Shown in pieces: positions 54,386 through 64,000 of a stretch of DNA of 64,000 nt (the stretch's first letter is position 1; each line of letters begins with the position of its first letter). This stretch comes from Brachypterus glaber (lineage: Eukaryota; Arthropoda; Insecta; Coleoptera; Kateretidae), in contig OY294051.1 in NCBI GenBank assembly GCA_958510825.1, forward strand, positions 31,809,667-31,873,666, given 5' to 3'. The position numbers and the translations under genes are program-made. The notes beneath the pieces were generated by a model. The model was not told the origin of the DNA. It saw only the letters and a list, made by a program, of their open reading frames with translations, and did not search any database.

Positions 54386-54912
54386 ACTGTGAATAGTATA
54401 TAATGGAATGCGTAGCATTTCATATCTTCACGGCTTGTTTTATTCTTCGCTGCTCGTTTAGCATTTTTTTTTAACAAAGAACGAAGCACTCGGTAGATTT
54501 ATTTAATTTTCGCTGAAAATCATATAAATGGACAGTACTGTCGAATGATAAAGGAATTTCACGGTTTCCAAACAAACAAAAAAACACCCCCAAAAAAGCG
54601 AAAAGTGTATTGAAATTTACACCGCCTCGAATAGATGATTTGTTAAAAATTTGATTGTATTAACCTAAATATTTTTATTTTACATTCAAGATTATAAAAT
54701 TATCAATCGTATTTTTAAATTCTTTATATGTTTTTTCTTGTCTTAAAAAAATAAATAAAAATTGCAATGGTTATAAAATTTCATAAATATGTATTTAAAA
54801 ATAAATATGTATTTAACCAATCGATAACTATGAAAGAAAAAACAAGCCGTGAGATATGCATATATGTAATGCTACGCATTCCATTATATATTATTCACGG
54901 TAAATGGTATAT
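54375..54912. mobile_element. Inverted-repeat element with ~70-bp arms
   Basis: The left TATACCATTAACTGTGAATA, AATGGAATGCGTAGCATTTC and CTTCACGGCTTGTTTT are mirrored at 54840-54912 (AAAACAAGCCGTGAGATATG, AATGCTACGCATTCCATTAT). A solo arm is at 48870-48950. The left arm overlaps the hairpin at 54224-54385. Confidence 0.82.
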
Positions 54913-55566
54913 TGCATTTTCCCAAGACAATTATTTTCAAAAAAAAAATTAAAATTTAAGATATTTTCTTGAAAAATAAAAGAGTAAATAAAAGAATCGC
55001 GCACGTGGTAGCTGGCGCGTCGTTTCATTAACTAAAACACTTGAATGTTGCGAAAATAGGGATGTAGAAAATTAAACAATTCATTGCAATGGACCGTTAT
55101 ATAGAAATATTTTGTTTCGAGTCCTACCCTGTCACTAAATCCGTTGTTGTCACGTGCGTTTGTTTACACTTACTGCATTTGAAGTTGAATATACTATACC
55201 GTATAATATTATTCTAGCGCAGGCGCTGTAAATAATATAATAAGGTAAAAAACTGTTTTTTGAAAAAGATAGCGAGGACAACTTGAGGGAAATGAGGGAA
55301 AAAGTGGGATGAATGAATGATTAACAGGCTGATTTCTGGTCTCAGATACCTAAAAATTCAGTCAAGTTATGATGACATTATTGGTTCATTTTACCCCGAT
55401 TTTTACCAAACTTTGGTCCATAACTGGGGTAATTAGCTAAAATCGTTTTCGAGTTATCGTGGTAACAATTTTTTCCCAGATCGACTAAGACAGATTTTTT
55501 TCATAGAAATCAGCTTATTTACATAAAAAACGTGAAAAAAGCAATTAAAAAAAAGTCAGTTGAAGG
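54913..55566. other. AT-rich DNA, no gene seen
   Basis: It includes the TAGCGCAGGCGCTGTAAATA motif (55213) shared with 2038. Confidence 0.5.

Positions 55567-55641
<75 letters not shown>
55567..55641. repeat. (TA)n microsatellite
   Basis: A TA run with a single G interruption at 55590, abutting the element at 55642. Confidence 0.98.
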
Positions 55642-55645
<4 letters not shown>

Positions 55646-56812
55646 GCGGTCCAAAAGTCACCCCACTCAACTGGTTCAAAAGTTAAGAGCCCCCCTTTTA
55701 ACTTTTGAACCAGTTGAGATATCGACTTCAAATTTGGAACTTTTAAATAAGACAACTTAAACTATATTTTAGCATATATTTAATACTTTCAGCTCTTAAA
55801 ATGTGGGCAGGGGGGCATGGGGGCACATTTTTTTAAATGGAAGGGGGGGTCGTGTAATACATCATTTTAAAGCTTATAAAATTCTCCATTTAACATATTT
55901 TTAAATTAAAAAAAAATTGGGTTTAAAAGGGGGTTGAAAATGGGTATTAATGTCAAAATTCCTCTAAAAAAAAACAAATAATTTTAAAAAAATGCCTAAT
56001 TTCATCATAAAAAAATGTTAATTATACTTTTAAACTAATTTTAGTTGACATAAATAAAAATTTATAAAAAAAAACTTAAAAAATCGAATGTTTTAGCACA
56101 AAAAATTGAAAAATCAAAACCTTAAAAAACATTTTTTAAAAAATTAAAAATGTTAGTTTAAATAAAGAATTTTATAAGCTTTAAAATGATGTATCACACG
56201 ACTCCCCTTTCCATTTAAAAAGAGTCCTCCCATGCCCCCCTGCCCACATTTTAAGAGCTGAAAATATCAAATATATGCTAAAAGATACACTGAAAAAAAG
56301 GATCCTTTGCGGTAATGGCATATGAAATTAGGCCAAATGATTCGCACTCTTGAATACGTCCAAAAGCGCCTTCTCTTAACATGAAAATATAATTCACTTG
56401 CCAAGATCTTTTTGATTCTTTAACTTAAAATTCTTTGATCTTGTGTGCAATGCAAGTGGTCTTGTCTCAAAAGAAAAATTCTTGGGCCAAAGTATTCAAA
56501 ATTAATGAATTTTTAACAATTTTAAAACAAGAAAAGTAGTTTTTGCTTCAAATGCGCCAGGTTCAAGAGAATTTTAAAAATATTTCAAAAGCGACACTTT
56601 TCTTGGGACAATATAAATACTTCTATTTGAAGATACACATCTTTTAAGCTAAAAGAATAACTGCCAAGAGTTTTGATTACTTTGAGCCAAGAACGTAATT
56701 TTTTTCAGTGTAGTTTAAGTTGTTTTATTTAAGAATTAAGAATTCTAAATTTAAAGTCGATATCTCAACTCGTTCAAAAGTTAAAAGGGTGGGTGACTTT
56801 TGGACCGCACTG
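55642..56812. mobile_element. Foldback MITE, CAGAGCGGTCCAAAAG family, copy 2 (interrupted)
   Basis: Same ends and interior as 7084-7797, including the GTGGGCAGGGGGGCATGGGG arm, and likewise placed at the edge of a TA microsatellite. It differs by carrying the 423-bp MITE at 56288-56710 and a short extra CAACTGGTTCAAAAGTTAAG duplication near the left end. Confidence 0.92.
56288..56710. mobile_element. MITE, CACTGAAAAAAAGGATCC family, nested copy
   Basis: CACTGAAAAAAAGGATCC to TTTTTTTTCAGTG, with TA at 56286-56287 and 56711-56712. The sister copy of the host element reads CTAAAAGATAGTTTAAG at the same point, the exact pre-insertion site with a single TA. This proves both the boundaries and the TA duplication. 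Confidence 0.96.
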
Positions 56813-56990
56813 TATATATACATATGTTAAAGTCTTGAATAGCGCTTTTAATTTATCCACTATTTAGGAGCAGGCAATCTCTAGAAATATGTAAGGAAAG
56901 TAAATGTTTAAATATAGAAATTTGTAGTTGTTCAATTTTAGTTTCTGCAAATATCTATAGATGGAGACAGTATCCAAATAAATTTAAATT

Positions 56991-57895
56991 TAAACTCGGC
57001 GCATTATCTATCTGTGTAACAAATTGGATCAAGGAAGCTATGATTAGCGGTTTGAAAATGACTTTTAGTGATATTTTTATTACGCATTGGCTGCGTTCAA
57101 TGGAAACAGCAAAACTCATTGAAACCTATCACTACTGAACGCTATGATCAGTTTCGATTGACAGATGTCGCTGAATCATTCCTCACCAACGTTTTGATAT
57201 GATTAGTTGTGATTGATTTTATAAAAGCGCGGGAATGTACTTATTGTGGGTATTTCTAACCTCAAATGGTAATTGTGACAAGTGAGTTATTAGCCGTTCA
57301 GCAGTTTTCTAGCAAAACTTGTCATTTAATGACATTTGATTAGTTTTGCTGTTTTCATTGAACGCAGCCATTGTATTTTGATAATTTTTGACATTTAGAT
57401 TAAAATAACTGTCATGTTCTGTCTTACAAATAATTTTAGAAAGTTTTTAAAAAGTGGAAATTTGTTAAAAGTTATAATAAAAGTAAGTTTTTTTATTTAT
57501 AATAATATTATATTATTAGCATATTATGCTACTAAAATAAAATTTTACCCTACCTGAGGTTAAATTATGTTTTTTAAATAAAATTATGAACAGTATTATA
57601 TTAACTCGCCAAAAATATATTTCCACATCTGTGAAACCCTTATTGAGCACTGTATTATATTGCTTAAATTTTACAAAACATTTGTAGATTGATACTTTCC
57701 TTTTTAATGATTTTTCTTGTAATTTCTTCTTGCTTTTTAATAATTATTTGGATTTTTTTTAAACGTCAAAATAATGTATGTATTGACAAATTTGAAACTT
57801 GATAGTAACCTTACATAGGGAATTAAATTTATTCTACCAACCATACAATAAAAAACAAATAAACATCAACTCAGATAGATTCTGCGCGGAGTTTA
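56991..57895. mobile_element. Inverted-repeat element, TAAACTCGGCGCATTATCTA ends, copy 1
   Basis: The left TAAACTCGGCGCATTATCTA and right AGATTCTGCGCGGAGTTTA are inverted. It shares its order of blocks with 58253-58801 but contains an extra element at 57087-57371. Confidence 0.88.
57087..57371. mobile_element. Nested MITE, TGGCTGCGTTCAATGGAAAC ends
   Basis: TGGCTGCGTTCAATGGAAAC plus AGCAAAACT and AGTTTTGCTGTTTTCATTGA plus ACGCAGCCA are inverted ends of about 29 bp. It is absent from the corresponding place in 58253-58801. Confidence 0.9.
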
Positions 57896-58252
57896 TCTGT
57901 TAAAGAATGAGTAAAAAAAAATACGTTTGAATTTAGTAATAAATAATTTATTTTTATTAGTTTTACTATCTATATAATATTGCAATTTTCAAATAAATAA
58001 CATTAAAATACAAAATAAATACATTTTTACATATTAACATTATTATTATTTGTCAAAAATTTATTATTTTGTTTTTAAATATTTTACTAAAACAAAACAT
58101 GTGGCTAAATTTCAATACTTTATTTGATATAGTGGTAACTATACCAGTTAAACATACAATGTATGTATAATACATATCCGGTACATGATGTACCACAGGT
58201 ATAGGTATACCCCAGCTGGGGCCAGCTGTATATAAATTAAAAAATATATACC
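57896..58252. other. AT-rich spacer, no gene seen
   Basis: Contains the short palindrome CCCCAGCTGGGG near 58210. Confidence 0.5.
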
Positions 58253-58801
58253 TAAACTCGGCGCATTATCTATCTGAGTAACAAGTTGGATTAAGGAAGC
58301 TATGATTAGTGCTTTTGATAATTTTTAACATTTAGGTTAAATTGACTGTCATTTTACGTCTTACAAATAATAACAAAATCTGTTTAAAAAGTAAAACTTT
58401 GTTCAAAAGTATAATAAAAGTAAGTTTTTATTCATAAAGTGCTATTATAAACTTAAATTTAACATTACCTGAATAAAATTACGGACCAGTATTATTTTAA
58501 CCAAAAAATTCTCTGTTATAGTGTTTACTTCAAAAATTTATAGAGCACTGCATTATATTACTTCATTTAAACAAAATGTTTATAGATTGATGCTTTAGTT
58601 TTCTTTTTATGCACTTTTCTTGTTATTTCTTCTTGCTAAAGCAAATTATTTGGATTTTTTTATAAATGTCAAAATAATGTCTTGATTGACAATAAATTTT
58701 AAACAAGATGAAAACCTTACATAAGGAACTAAATATATGCTGCCAACCAAATAACAAGAAACAAATGACCATCAACTCAGATAGATAATGCGCGGAGTTT
58801 A
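58253..58801. mobile_element. Inverted-repeat element, TAAACTCGGCGCATTATCTA ends, copy 2
   Basis: TAAACTCGGCGCATTATCTA to AGATAATGCGCGGAGTTTA, 549 bp, arranged as a direct tandem of 56991-57895. Shared blocks include AGGAAGCTATGATTAG and ATAATAAAAGTAAGTTTTT. Confidence 0.9.
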
Positions 58802-59098
58802 TATATTTTTCTAATTTAAAATTAATTAAAAATAAAAAGCTTCATAAAAAAATAGGAATTTAAACTCTCATTTATTATTTGTTGTATTATTTTTCAAGCA
58901 TAAAAGATCAAGCTATTTCCATTTTTCCTTTTCAGAAAAATCTGCGAGATCCAAAATAATTTAAAAGATTTTCGTCATAAAACTGACGTTTATCACGTTA
59001 TTATCACTGATAAATAGGTAAAATTTAAATTCCTAAATTTACAATTTTTATACAATTTGTTTATTCTGGGTGGCTTTTTTTAAAGGCGCCACCCTTCA
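58802..59098. other. AT-rich DNA, no gene seen
   Basis: Nothing recognised. Confidence 0.45.
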
Positions 59099-59267
59099 CA
59101 CAAAAAAATACTATGAATTAATTAACCATAGCATAGTTAAGTTAAACATTTTATAGTCAATTAAGCATACTATATTGTTGACTAAAATTAAATGTTGGAT
59201 CGACTAAAACATATGGTTAAATTACCCATATAAAAAAGCATCTGGATCAAACATAAGTTTTTTTGTG
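59099..59267. mobile_element. Small MITE, CACAAAAAAATAC ends
   Basis: CACAAAAAAATACTATG at the left and AAGTTTTTTTGTG at the right, about 170 bp. The interior is rich in TTAACCATAGCATAG-like sequence. Short ends make this less certain. Confidence 0.55.
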
Positions 59268-59334
59268 TATACAAATAAAAATATCAAAATTCTGAAAACG
59301 AGGTTAATTTTATTTATCGAGGGGAAAATTTTTC

Positions 59335-60432
59335 ACAGTTCGTCTGAAATGCAAAATGTTGAAAAAAATTGTCCACAAAAACTAACCCTGTGGCATGATT
59401 CCTTATAGTTTTCCATTAAAAAAATGTAAATTCAAAAAAAAAATCTATCGGTTAGTTTTTTTTAAATCAGTTTTTTTAATTTCATCTAAAAATGGAAAAA
59501 ATCAAATATTAAAAAAAATCCCATTTTACATAGAGGACTTTTAGAATGAAATTAAATAGTTGTTCTTTCAAAACGTTCTACGTTGAATCCCAATCTGTTA
59601 ATAGAATTATTCTATAACTCGGCATTTTTGAAAAAAATTAGGTCAATTTTGATAAAGATTTGTTTTTCTTTTTGGTAATTTTTGACCTTTTTTAATACTT
59701 TATATAGGGGAAGCGACAAGCGAAATTAAAATTCTGAATTCATATTTCGATTCAGCATTAAATTTTGCCTTAAAAAGTTTTTAACCTACGACATCGATAC
59801 TATTTACTTGACTGCCAAGCAAAACAACCAACGTTGATTTTACAATTTTTCTAAAAAAAAATATTTTATTACAAAATTTATATTTAATATACTGCTGTCA
59901 ACAAAATAATACTTTTACCTCTAGGCCTAGGTTCATTAAAACCAAAAACGAAAAAAAAAAATGAAAAAAAATTATTTTTTTTTATATTTCAAAAATGTTT
60001 TTACATAATGCTGAATTGAAATATAAATTCAGAATTTTAATTCCGCCTGTCGCTTCCAAGATATAAAGCAGTAAAAAAGTCAAAACTTTGAAAAAAATCA
60101 AAACTTTCTCAAATTTGACCTCATTTTTTTCAAAAATGCTGAGTTATAGAATAATTTTATTAACAGTCACGGATGCAACGTACAATATTCGGTAAGAACA
60201 AATACTTAATTTCTTTCCAAAAGTCCTCTATGTAAAATGTTTTTTTTTTTAATTTTCAGTTTTTTCCTTTTTTAGATAAAATTAAAAAAATTGATTAAAA
60301 AAAAGTCCAAACCCGTAGATTTTTTTCTTATATACACTTTTTTTTAATAGAAAACGATAGGGAATCATGCCATAATATTAATTTCTGTTGACAATTTTTT
60401 CCATGATTTTGCCTTTCAAACGAACTATGTAG
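59335..60432. mobile_element. Large foldback element, ~400-bp arms
   Basis: The left AGTTCGTCTGAAATGCAAAA pairs with the right TTTTGCCTTTCAAACGAACT. Inward, GGCATGATTCCTTATAGTTT pairs with AACGATAGGGAATCATGCC, CATAGAGGACTTTT with AAAAGTCCTCTATG, and GGGGAAGCGACAAGCGAAAT with CCGCCTGTCGCTTCC. The loop is about 250 bp. No ORF. Confidence 0.9.
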
Positions 60433-60454
60433 GCATCAGACTGGCCTCTCTATA

Positions 60455-62095
60455 CCGCTTGGCCGATGGGACACACTATGGAACGAACCGGGCCATAGCT
60501 TGGACATCGGGTAAAAAACAAAAAATGAAAAATAAGGGTTTAAATGCATTTTTCTTATAGTTAATTATCTTATACATTGAGTAGAGGCAAAATTTCCATC
60601 TATAACTAAGGTTACCTAGATAAATTAACGCTTATATTAGATGTTTTAATTATGCTACGAAAATTTGTAGTCTTTTTTTTTGTTATCTTACAATATAATC
60701 TTTTTCTATTAATTGCGCAATAATAACAATTTAAAAGAGTATTATATAAAAAAATAAAATATTTTGTATATCCCCTATTTTTTGTATTATCATTTTTTTT
60801 TAATTTTCCGACATTTCTTGTTTTTTCGTTAAAGTCCCGCAAAGTCCCGCATATTTTTTATAACTACATTATAGTGGACTAAGTATGGAAAAAACCTATG
60901 CAAAAATCAGACCCCAGAAAATCCCAGAACCTCTTTAATTTAAATTTTTGTTTTAAACAACAATAAAAAAAATTAACTTTTCACATAAACTTTTAATATT
61001 ATCTGTTAATTACGTTAGCTTAGCTTAGCTTAAGCGTTAAAATAGTACGGTAGTTTTAAATTTCTCAAAATTGCCAAAAAAGGCCCAGATAACAAAAATT
61101 TAAATAAATAAAAAATATATATTTTTTTCAACTTTTTTTCAATTTTCGAAAAAAGAAATTTGTTTTAACCTTGTTTTTGGAAAAAAATTGGAAATCTGGA
61201 AATCTTTTATAAAATTAAATTTAATTGCTTTTTAATATTTACCATTTAGTGTACAAGAAAGATTTTTGCGTAAGTATTTAATCCGAAATTTGGAAACATT
61301 CTGGAAAATGTGTATAACTTGTAAAATTGTAATTTTAAGTGAACAATTTGGCTTTTCCAAGTAAAATTAAAACATTTAGCTAACTATTGAGTTGGAAAAT
61401 TCTGGAAAAATTCAGAGAAAATCACGCAAGAAAAATGTCTAGAGAGGCAAACAATGAGGATATCTTGCATAGCTTATTATTAGTCTCAGATCCAGTAATT
61501 TCCAGTATGAGACCTACTTGTAAAAATAAAGTAAAGAAATTATTCAAGGAAGCTAGGGAATTACTGGTTTTTGATAAAAGTACCTATATAAAAATTATTT
61601 ACTTTATTTAATTTGTTTTATTATCACATCTTTTTATAAATTTTTTTGTCACTATTTTAAAACTTATTCAGAATTTTTCCAGAATATTTCCAGAATTTTT
61701 CCAGATTTTTTCCAGAAATTTTCAACTCAATAGTTAGGTAAATGTTTTAATTCCACTCGAAAAAGCCAAACTTATTAGCTAAGATAATAATTTTACAAAT
61801 TATACACATTTTCCAGAACTTATCCATATTTTTTATTTTTTAGAACTTATCTATATTACTTAGTTAAATATCTTATACGCTAAATGGTAATTAATCATAT
61901 AAAAAAAAAATAAATTTAATTTTTTCTAAGATTTCCAGATTTTTGCCAAAAATGAAACCTAGCTAAAAGGCTTTCTCGTACCTAAAAATAGCTACATACC
62001 AAATTTTATCAAAATCCCGACTACCGTTTTCAAGAAAGATACGATGTCCAACGTATGGCCCGCTTCGTTCCATAGTGGGACAGGAGCACCATTTT
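60455..62095. mobile_element. Large foldback element, ~1.6 kb, with a coding-like fragment in the loop
   Basis: The ends GGGACACACTATGGAACGAA plus CCGGGCCATAGCTTGGACAT and ATGTCCAACGTATGGCCCGC plus TTCGTTCCATAGTGGGAC are inverted. Large inner arms (61190-61420 and 61660-61960) contain several CCAGAATTTTTCCAGA-type repeats. The loop holds the 61437-61611 open frame. Confidence 0.8.
61437..61611 (+). pseudogene. BESS-like coding fragment in the foldback loop
   Basis: From the Met at 61435-61437 the frame reads MSREANNEDILHSLLLVSDP, then VISSMRPTCKNKVKKLFKEA, RELLVFDKS. The pattern of acidic N-side, SLL..P and a Lys-rich amphipathic helix resembles a BESS motif, the C-terminal protein-interaction element of MADF-BESS proteins. 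Such proteins are encoded both by host genes and by some DNA transposons. There is no DNA-binding domain upstream, so this is at most a remnant exon. By-eye call only. Confidence 0.3.
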
Positions 62096-62164
62096 CAAAA
62101 TAGGGAATTAACCTCAGTTTTTATATTTTTCGTCATTCTCGAGATATTCAAATTAACATGTTAA

Positions 62165-62945
62165 AATTTGTCTCCCATAAAAGGGGTAATTTTTGCAATA
62201 AGTAAATTATATAGTATCAAATTCCTTAAAAAGAGCTTTCTAGTCCAGTCAAATAATGAGAAATTACTGTTAAATTGCAATAAATGTACACGGGCTGATT
62301 TTTTAAAGGGTAGTAGAGGATAGTAACAGAACACTCCTGCTAGTTTTTCACCGGATGATTTGCGTAAGTGGCGTCTCATATCTTGAATTTTAGAGCTGAG
62401 TGCGGTTATCTCGCTAAATAAGCATCTTACGATAAAAATGCATATGACCAATTTTGTTAAGGAGAATATTTACAACAATTTTTGTTTAGATCATTTAATA
62501 ACACATTATATATATTATTATTATTATTGTATATTAATAACAATCGAGTTATAAATATTCAAAAATGGCCATGTTGGGGGTTAAATTGTTTTTTTTTTTC
62601 GATTTTTCAGCCAAACTATTCATCGGATAAGAGTGGTTATGAGTAAACTTGTAGCTCTTGAAATTCTCTATAAGATTTATGCATAATGCATTTTCATAAG
62701 TATTTTTTTATAGTTATAGTGGGCGCTGAAAGTCGAGTTGCACCCTCATAACCGTACCAAAGTACCTATGTACTAAGGTAGCGGACACCCCTTACGCAAA
62801 TCACCCGGTGAAAAACTAACAGGAGTGTTCTGTTACCATCCACTACTACCCTTTAAAATATCAGCCCGTGTATATTTATTGCTATTTACATTTATTATTT
62901 GACTGGACTATTCTAACTACGGTATGAAATTGGGTAAAATTTTAC
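62165..62945. mobile_element. Foldback element, ~780 bp
   Basis: Left-arm blocks AGTCCAGTCAAATAATGAGA, ACACGGGCTGATTTTTTAAA, GGGTAGTAGAGGATAGTAAC and GTTTTTCACCGGATGATTTG pair with CAAATCACCCGGTGAAAAAC, GTTACCATCCACTACTACCC, TTTAAAATATCAGCCCGTGT and TTATTTGACTGGACT at the right. It starts less than 100 bp downstream of the phosphatase stop. Confidence 0.88.
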
Positions 62946-63042
62946 AATTTCTTTTAAAATTCTGCTACCGACAGTAAATACAGTGTATAAAATCACAATT
63001 TCGCATAATCTTTTTAAATTACCCTGCATATAATATCACATT

Positions 63043-63239
63043 TTATGCTCTTTTTTCATCACAGGCTATTTCTCTGCTTACGCAGGACGCATAAGCCATC
63101 AAATGTGGGATCACGTTCTCCTCCATAACTCCCGTGAACAAATGAGACCCAGGTCCCCTCGCAAAAACGGCCACATCGTCTCCACCGTGCGTTTCGGACT
63201 TCAGTGGAACCATTGAAGGCAAATGAAACTTGGATTTAC
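63043..63239 (-). CDS. Alkaline phosphatase paralogue, C-terminal exon
   Basis: Last visible exon of a second alkaline phosphatase, upstream neighbour of the gene starting at 40422. It reads (G)KSKFHLPSMVPLKSETHGG, DDVAVFARGPGSHLFTGVME, ENVIPHLMAYASCVSREIAC, DEKRA then TAA. THGGDDVAV contains the conserved zinc-ligand His (His412 in E. coli), and ARGPxxHLFxGVxEENxIPHxMAYA is the family signature. The acceptor is TTTTTTCTAG at 63240. There is no hydrophobic GPI-anchor tail after ASC. An internal donor-like C|GTAAGC at 63081 would end the exon at 63082 and leave room for a separate tail exon, which I did not find. Earlier exons are beyond 64000. Confidence 0.93.
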
Positions 63240-63249
63240 CTAGAAAAAA

Positions 63250-63683
63250 TATGGTCAAGTTGGGTATATTCGATAGAGATCCCTAAAAAATATAAAAATT
63301 TAATTTTTGACTTTTAAATTATAGAAAACATGTTATCTCTCCAAATTTTGTAGAGAGAATATTTTTTCTATGGTTTATTTAATTCAACTCCAATATGAGT
63401 AAGGATCAAGAATTTCTTAATTTGAAAATAAAATAGTTACACCTGGACTAGATGTTGGTTAATACTTGTATGCCAAATTTCAAATTTCTAGATTCTGAGA
63501 TAAACGGCTGTTACAGACGAATGGACGGACGGAAAACCGAGCGATCCTATAAGGGTTTGGTTTTTATTTTTTACGAAACCCTAACAATGTCAAAAGTAAT
63601 ACCGTAAGCCGCTTTAGTGCTAAAAAGTTTTAAAATTTCACATCTGTTGAAACATCGGACAAGTAAAATTAAAGATGACGCGT
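63250..63683. other. Intron of the phosphatase paralogue, no further exon seen
   Basis: No upstream exon (for example the zinc-binding ADHSH motif) was found between 63240 and 64000. Contains CAGACGAATGGACGGACGGA at 63514, similar to stretches at 38517 and 48395. Confidence 0.6.
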
Positions 63684-63986
63684 TACTTAATAGTTATTTA
63701 TGGTACTAGTGGGTAAAGAAAGATATTGCCCATGAGAAAATTAACCTGCGAGGCGTCAGCCAAGCAGGTTAATTTTCGAGAGGACAATATCGGTTTACCC
63801 ATGAGTGCCATACAATGTTTTATCCAATAAATAGCTTAGGAATTCATATTTTTATTAAAAATTTTAATGACATTTACAAGAAAATAATTTGACAAGTGAC
63901 AGTTGAGTGGGTAAAATAAATAATTATCCACTCAATAAAGTAAAAGCCACGCGGGGGTTATTATTGAGTTTATCTATTTAAACTAA
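63684..63986 (-). repeat. Inverted copy of the 25668-25975 repeat
   Basis: The reverse complement of the 25.7-kb repeat with few differences (AAGCCACGCGGGGGTTATTA, ATTGCCCATGAGAAAATTAA). It lies inside the intron of the phosphatase paralogue. Confidence 0.92.
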
Positions 63987-64000
63987 AGCTGGTAATTGTC

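Noticed and set aside
1..64000. Prokaryotic systems (CRISPR array, phage defence, operons)
   Set aside because: The sequence is eukaryotic, with introns, LINEs and MITEs. The regular repeats here are minisatellites without unique spacers.

Overview
This is AT-rich eukaryotic nuclear DNA, almost certainly from an insect. The evidence is two pieces of insect-type alkaline phosphatase genes with spliced exons, CR1/Jockey-like non-LTR retrotransposons, a Tc1 transposon and very many short inverted-repeat elements. A beetle is my guess; nothing here fixes the order. Nearly all of the window is intergenic or intronic DNA built from transposons, many nested inside one another.

Host genes. Both lie on the minus strand, head to tail. 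(1) The last visible exon of an alkaline phosphatase gene is at 63043-63239; the rest of that gene is to the right of the window. (2) The first three exons of a second alkaline phosphatase gene are at 40212-40422, 39264-39397 and 38832-39066. Their reading frames join exactly and include the first metal-binding Asp and the catalytic Ser. I find no later exon in the 38.8 kb to the left, so either intron 3 is very large or the gene is a broken 5' fragment.

Layout. 0-7 kb: microsatellite, minisatellites, a LINE 3' fragment and a tRNA-derived sequence. 7-9.1 kb: four inverted-repeat elements in a row. 9.1-25 kb: many MITEs, including hAT-like ones with 8-bp target duplications nested inside older elements, and a probable Harbinger deletion derivative at 21 kb. 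26.1-28.0 kb: a 5'-truncated, frameshifted LINE. 28.4-32.6 kb: an apparently full-length LINE with two intact ORFs. 33.0-36.8 kb: a Tc1 transposon with an intact 346-aa DD34E transposase and unusually long (about 0.7 kb) terminal inverted repeats; a 200-N assembly gap hides its left end. 38.8-40.4 kb: the alkaline phosphatase 5' exons. 40.5-58.8 kb: minisatellite arrays, foldback elements, two recent copies of a 1.07-kb element, and nested MITEs whose empty sites can be read from sister copies. 59.3-63.0 kb: three large foldback elements directly downstream of the second phosphatase gene. 63.7-64.0 kb: an inverted copy of the repeat at 25.7 kb.

The phosphatases are presumably secreted or membrane-anchored digestive or epithelial enzymes. 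The LINEs and the Tc1 element carry their own mobilisation proteins. The MITEs have no coding capacity and would depend on transposases encoded elsewhere. I see no rRNA genes, CRISPR array or prokaryotic operon.
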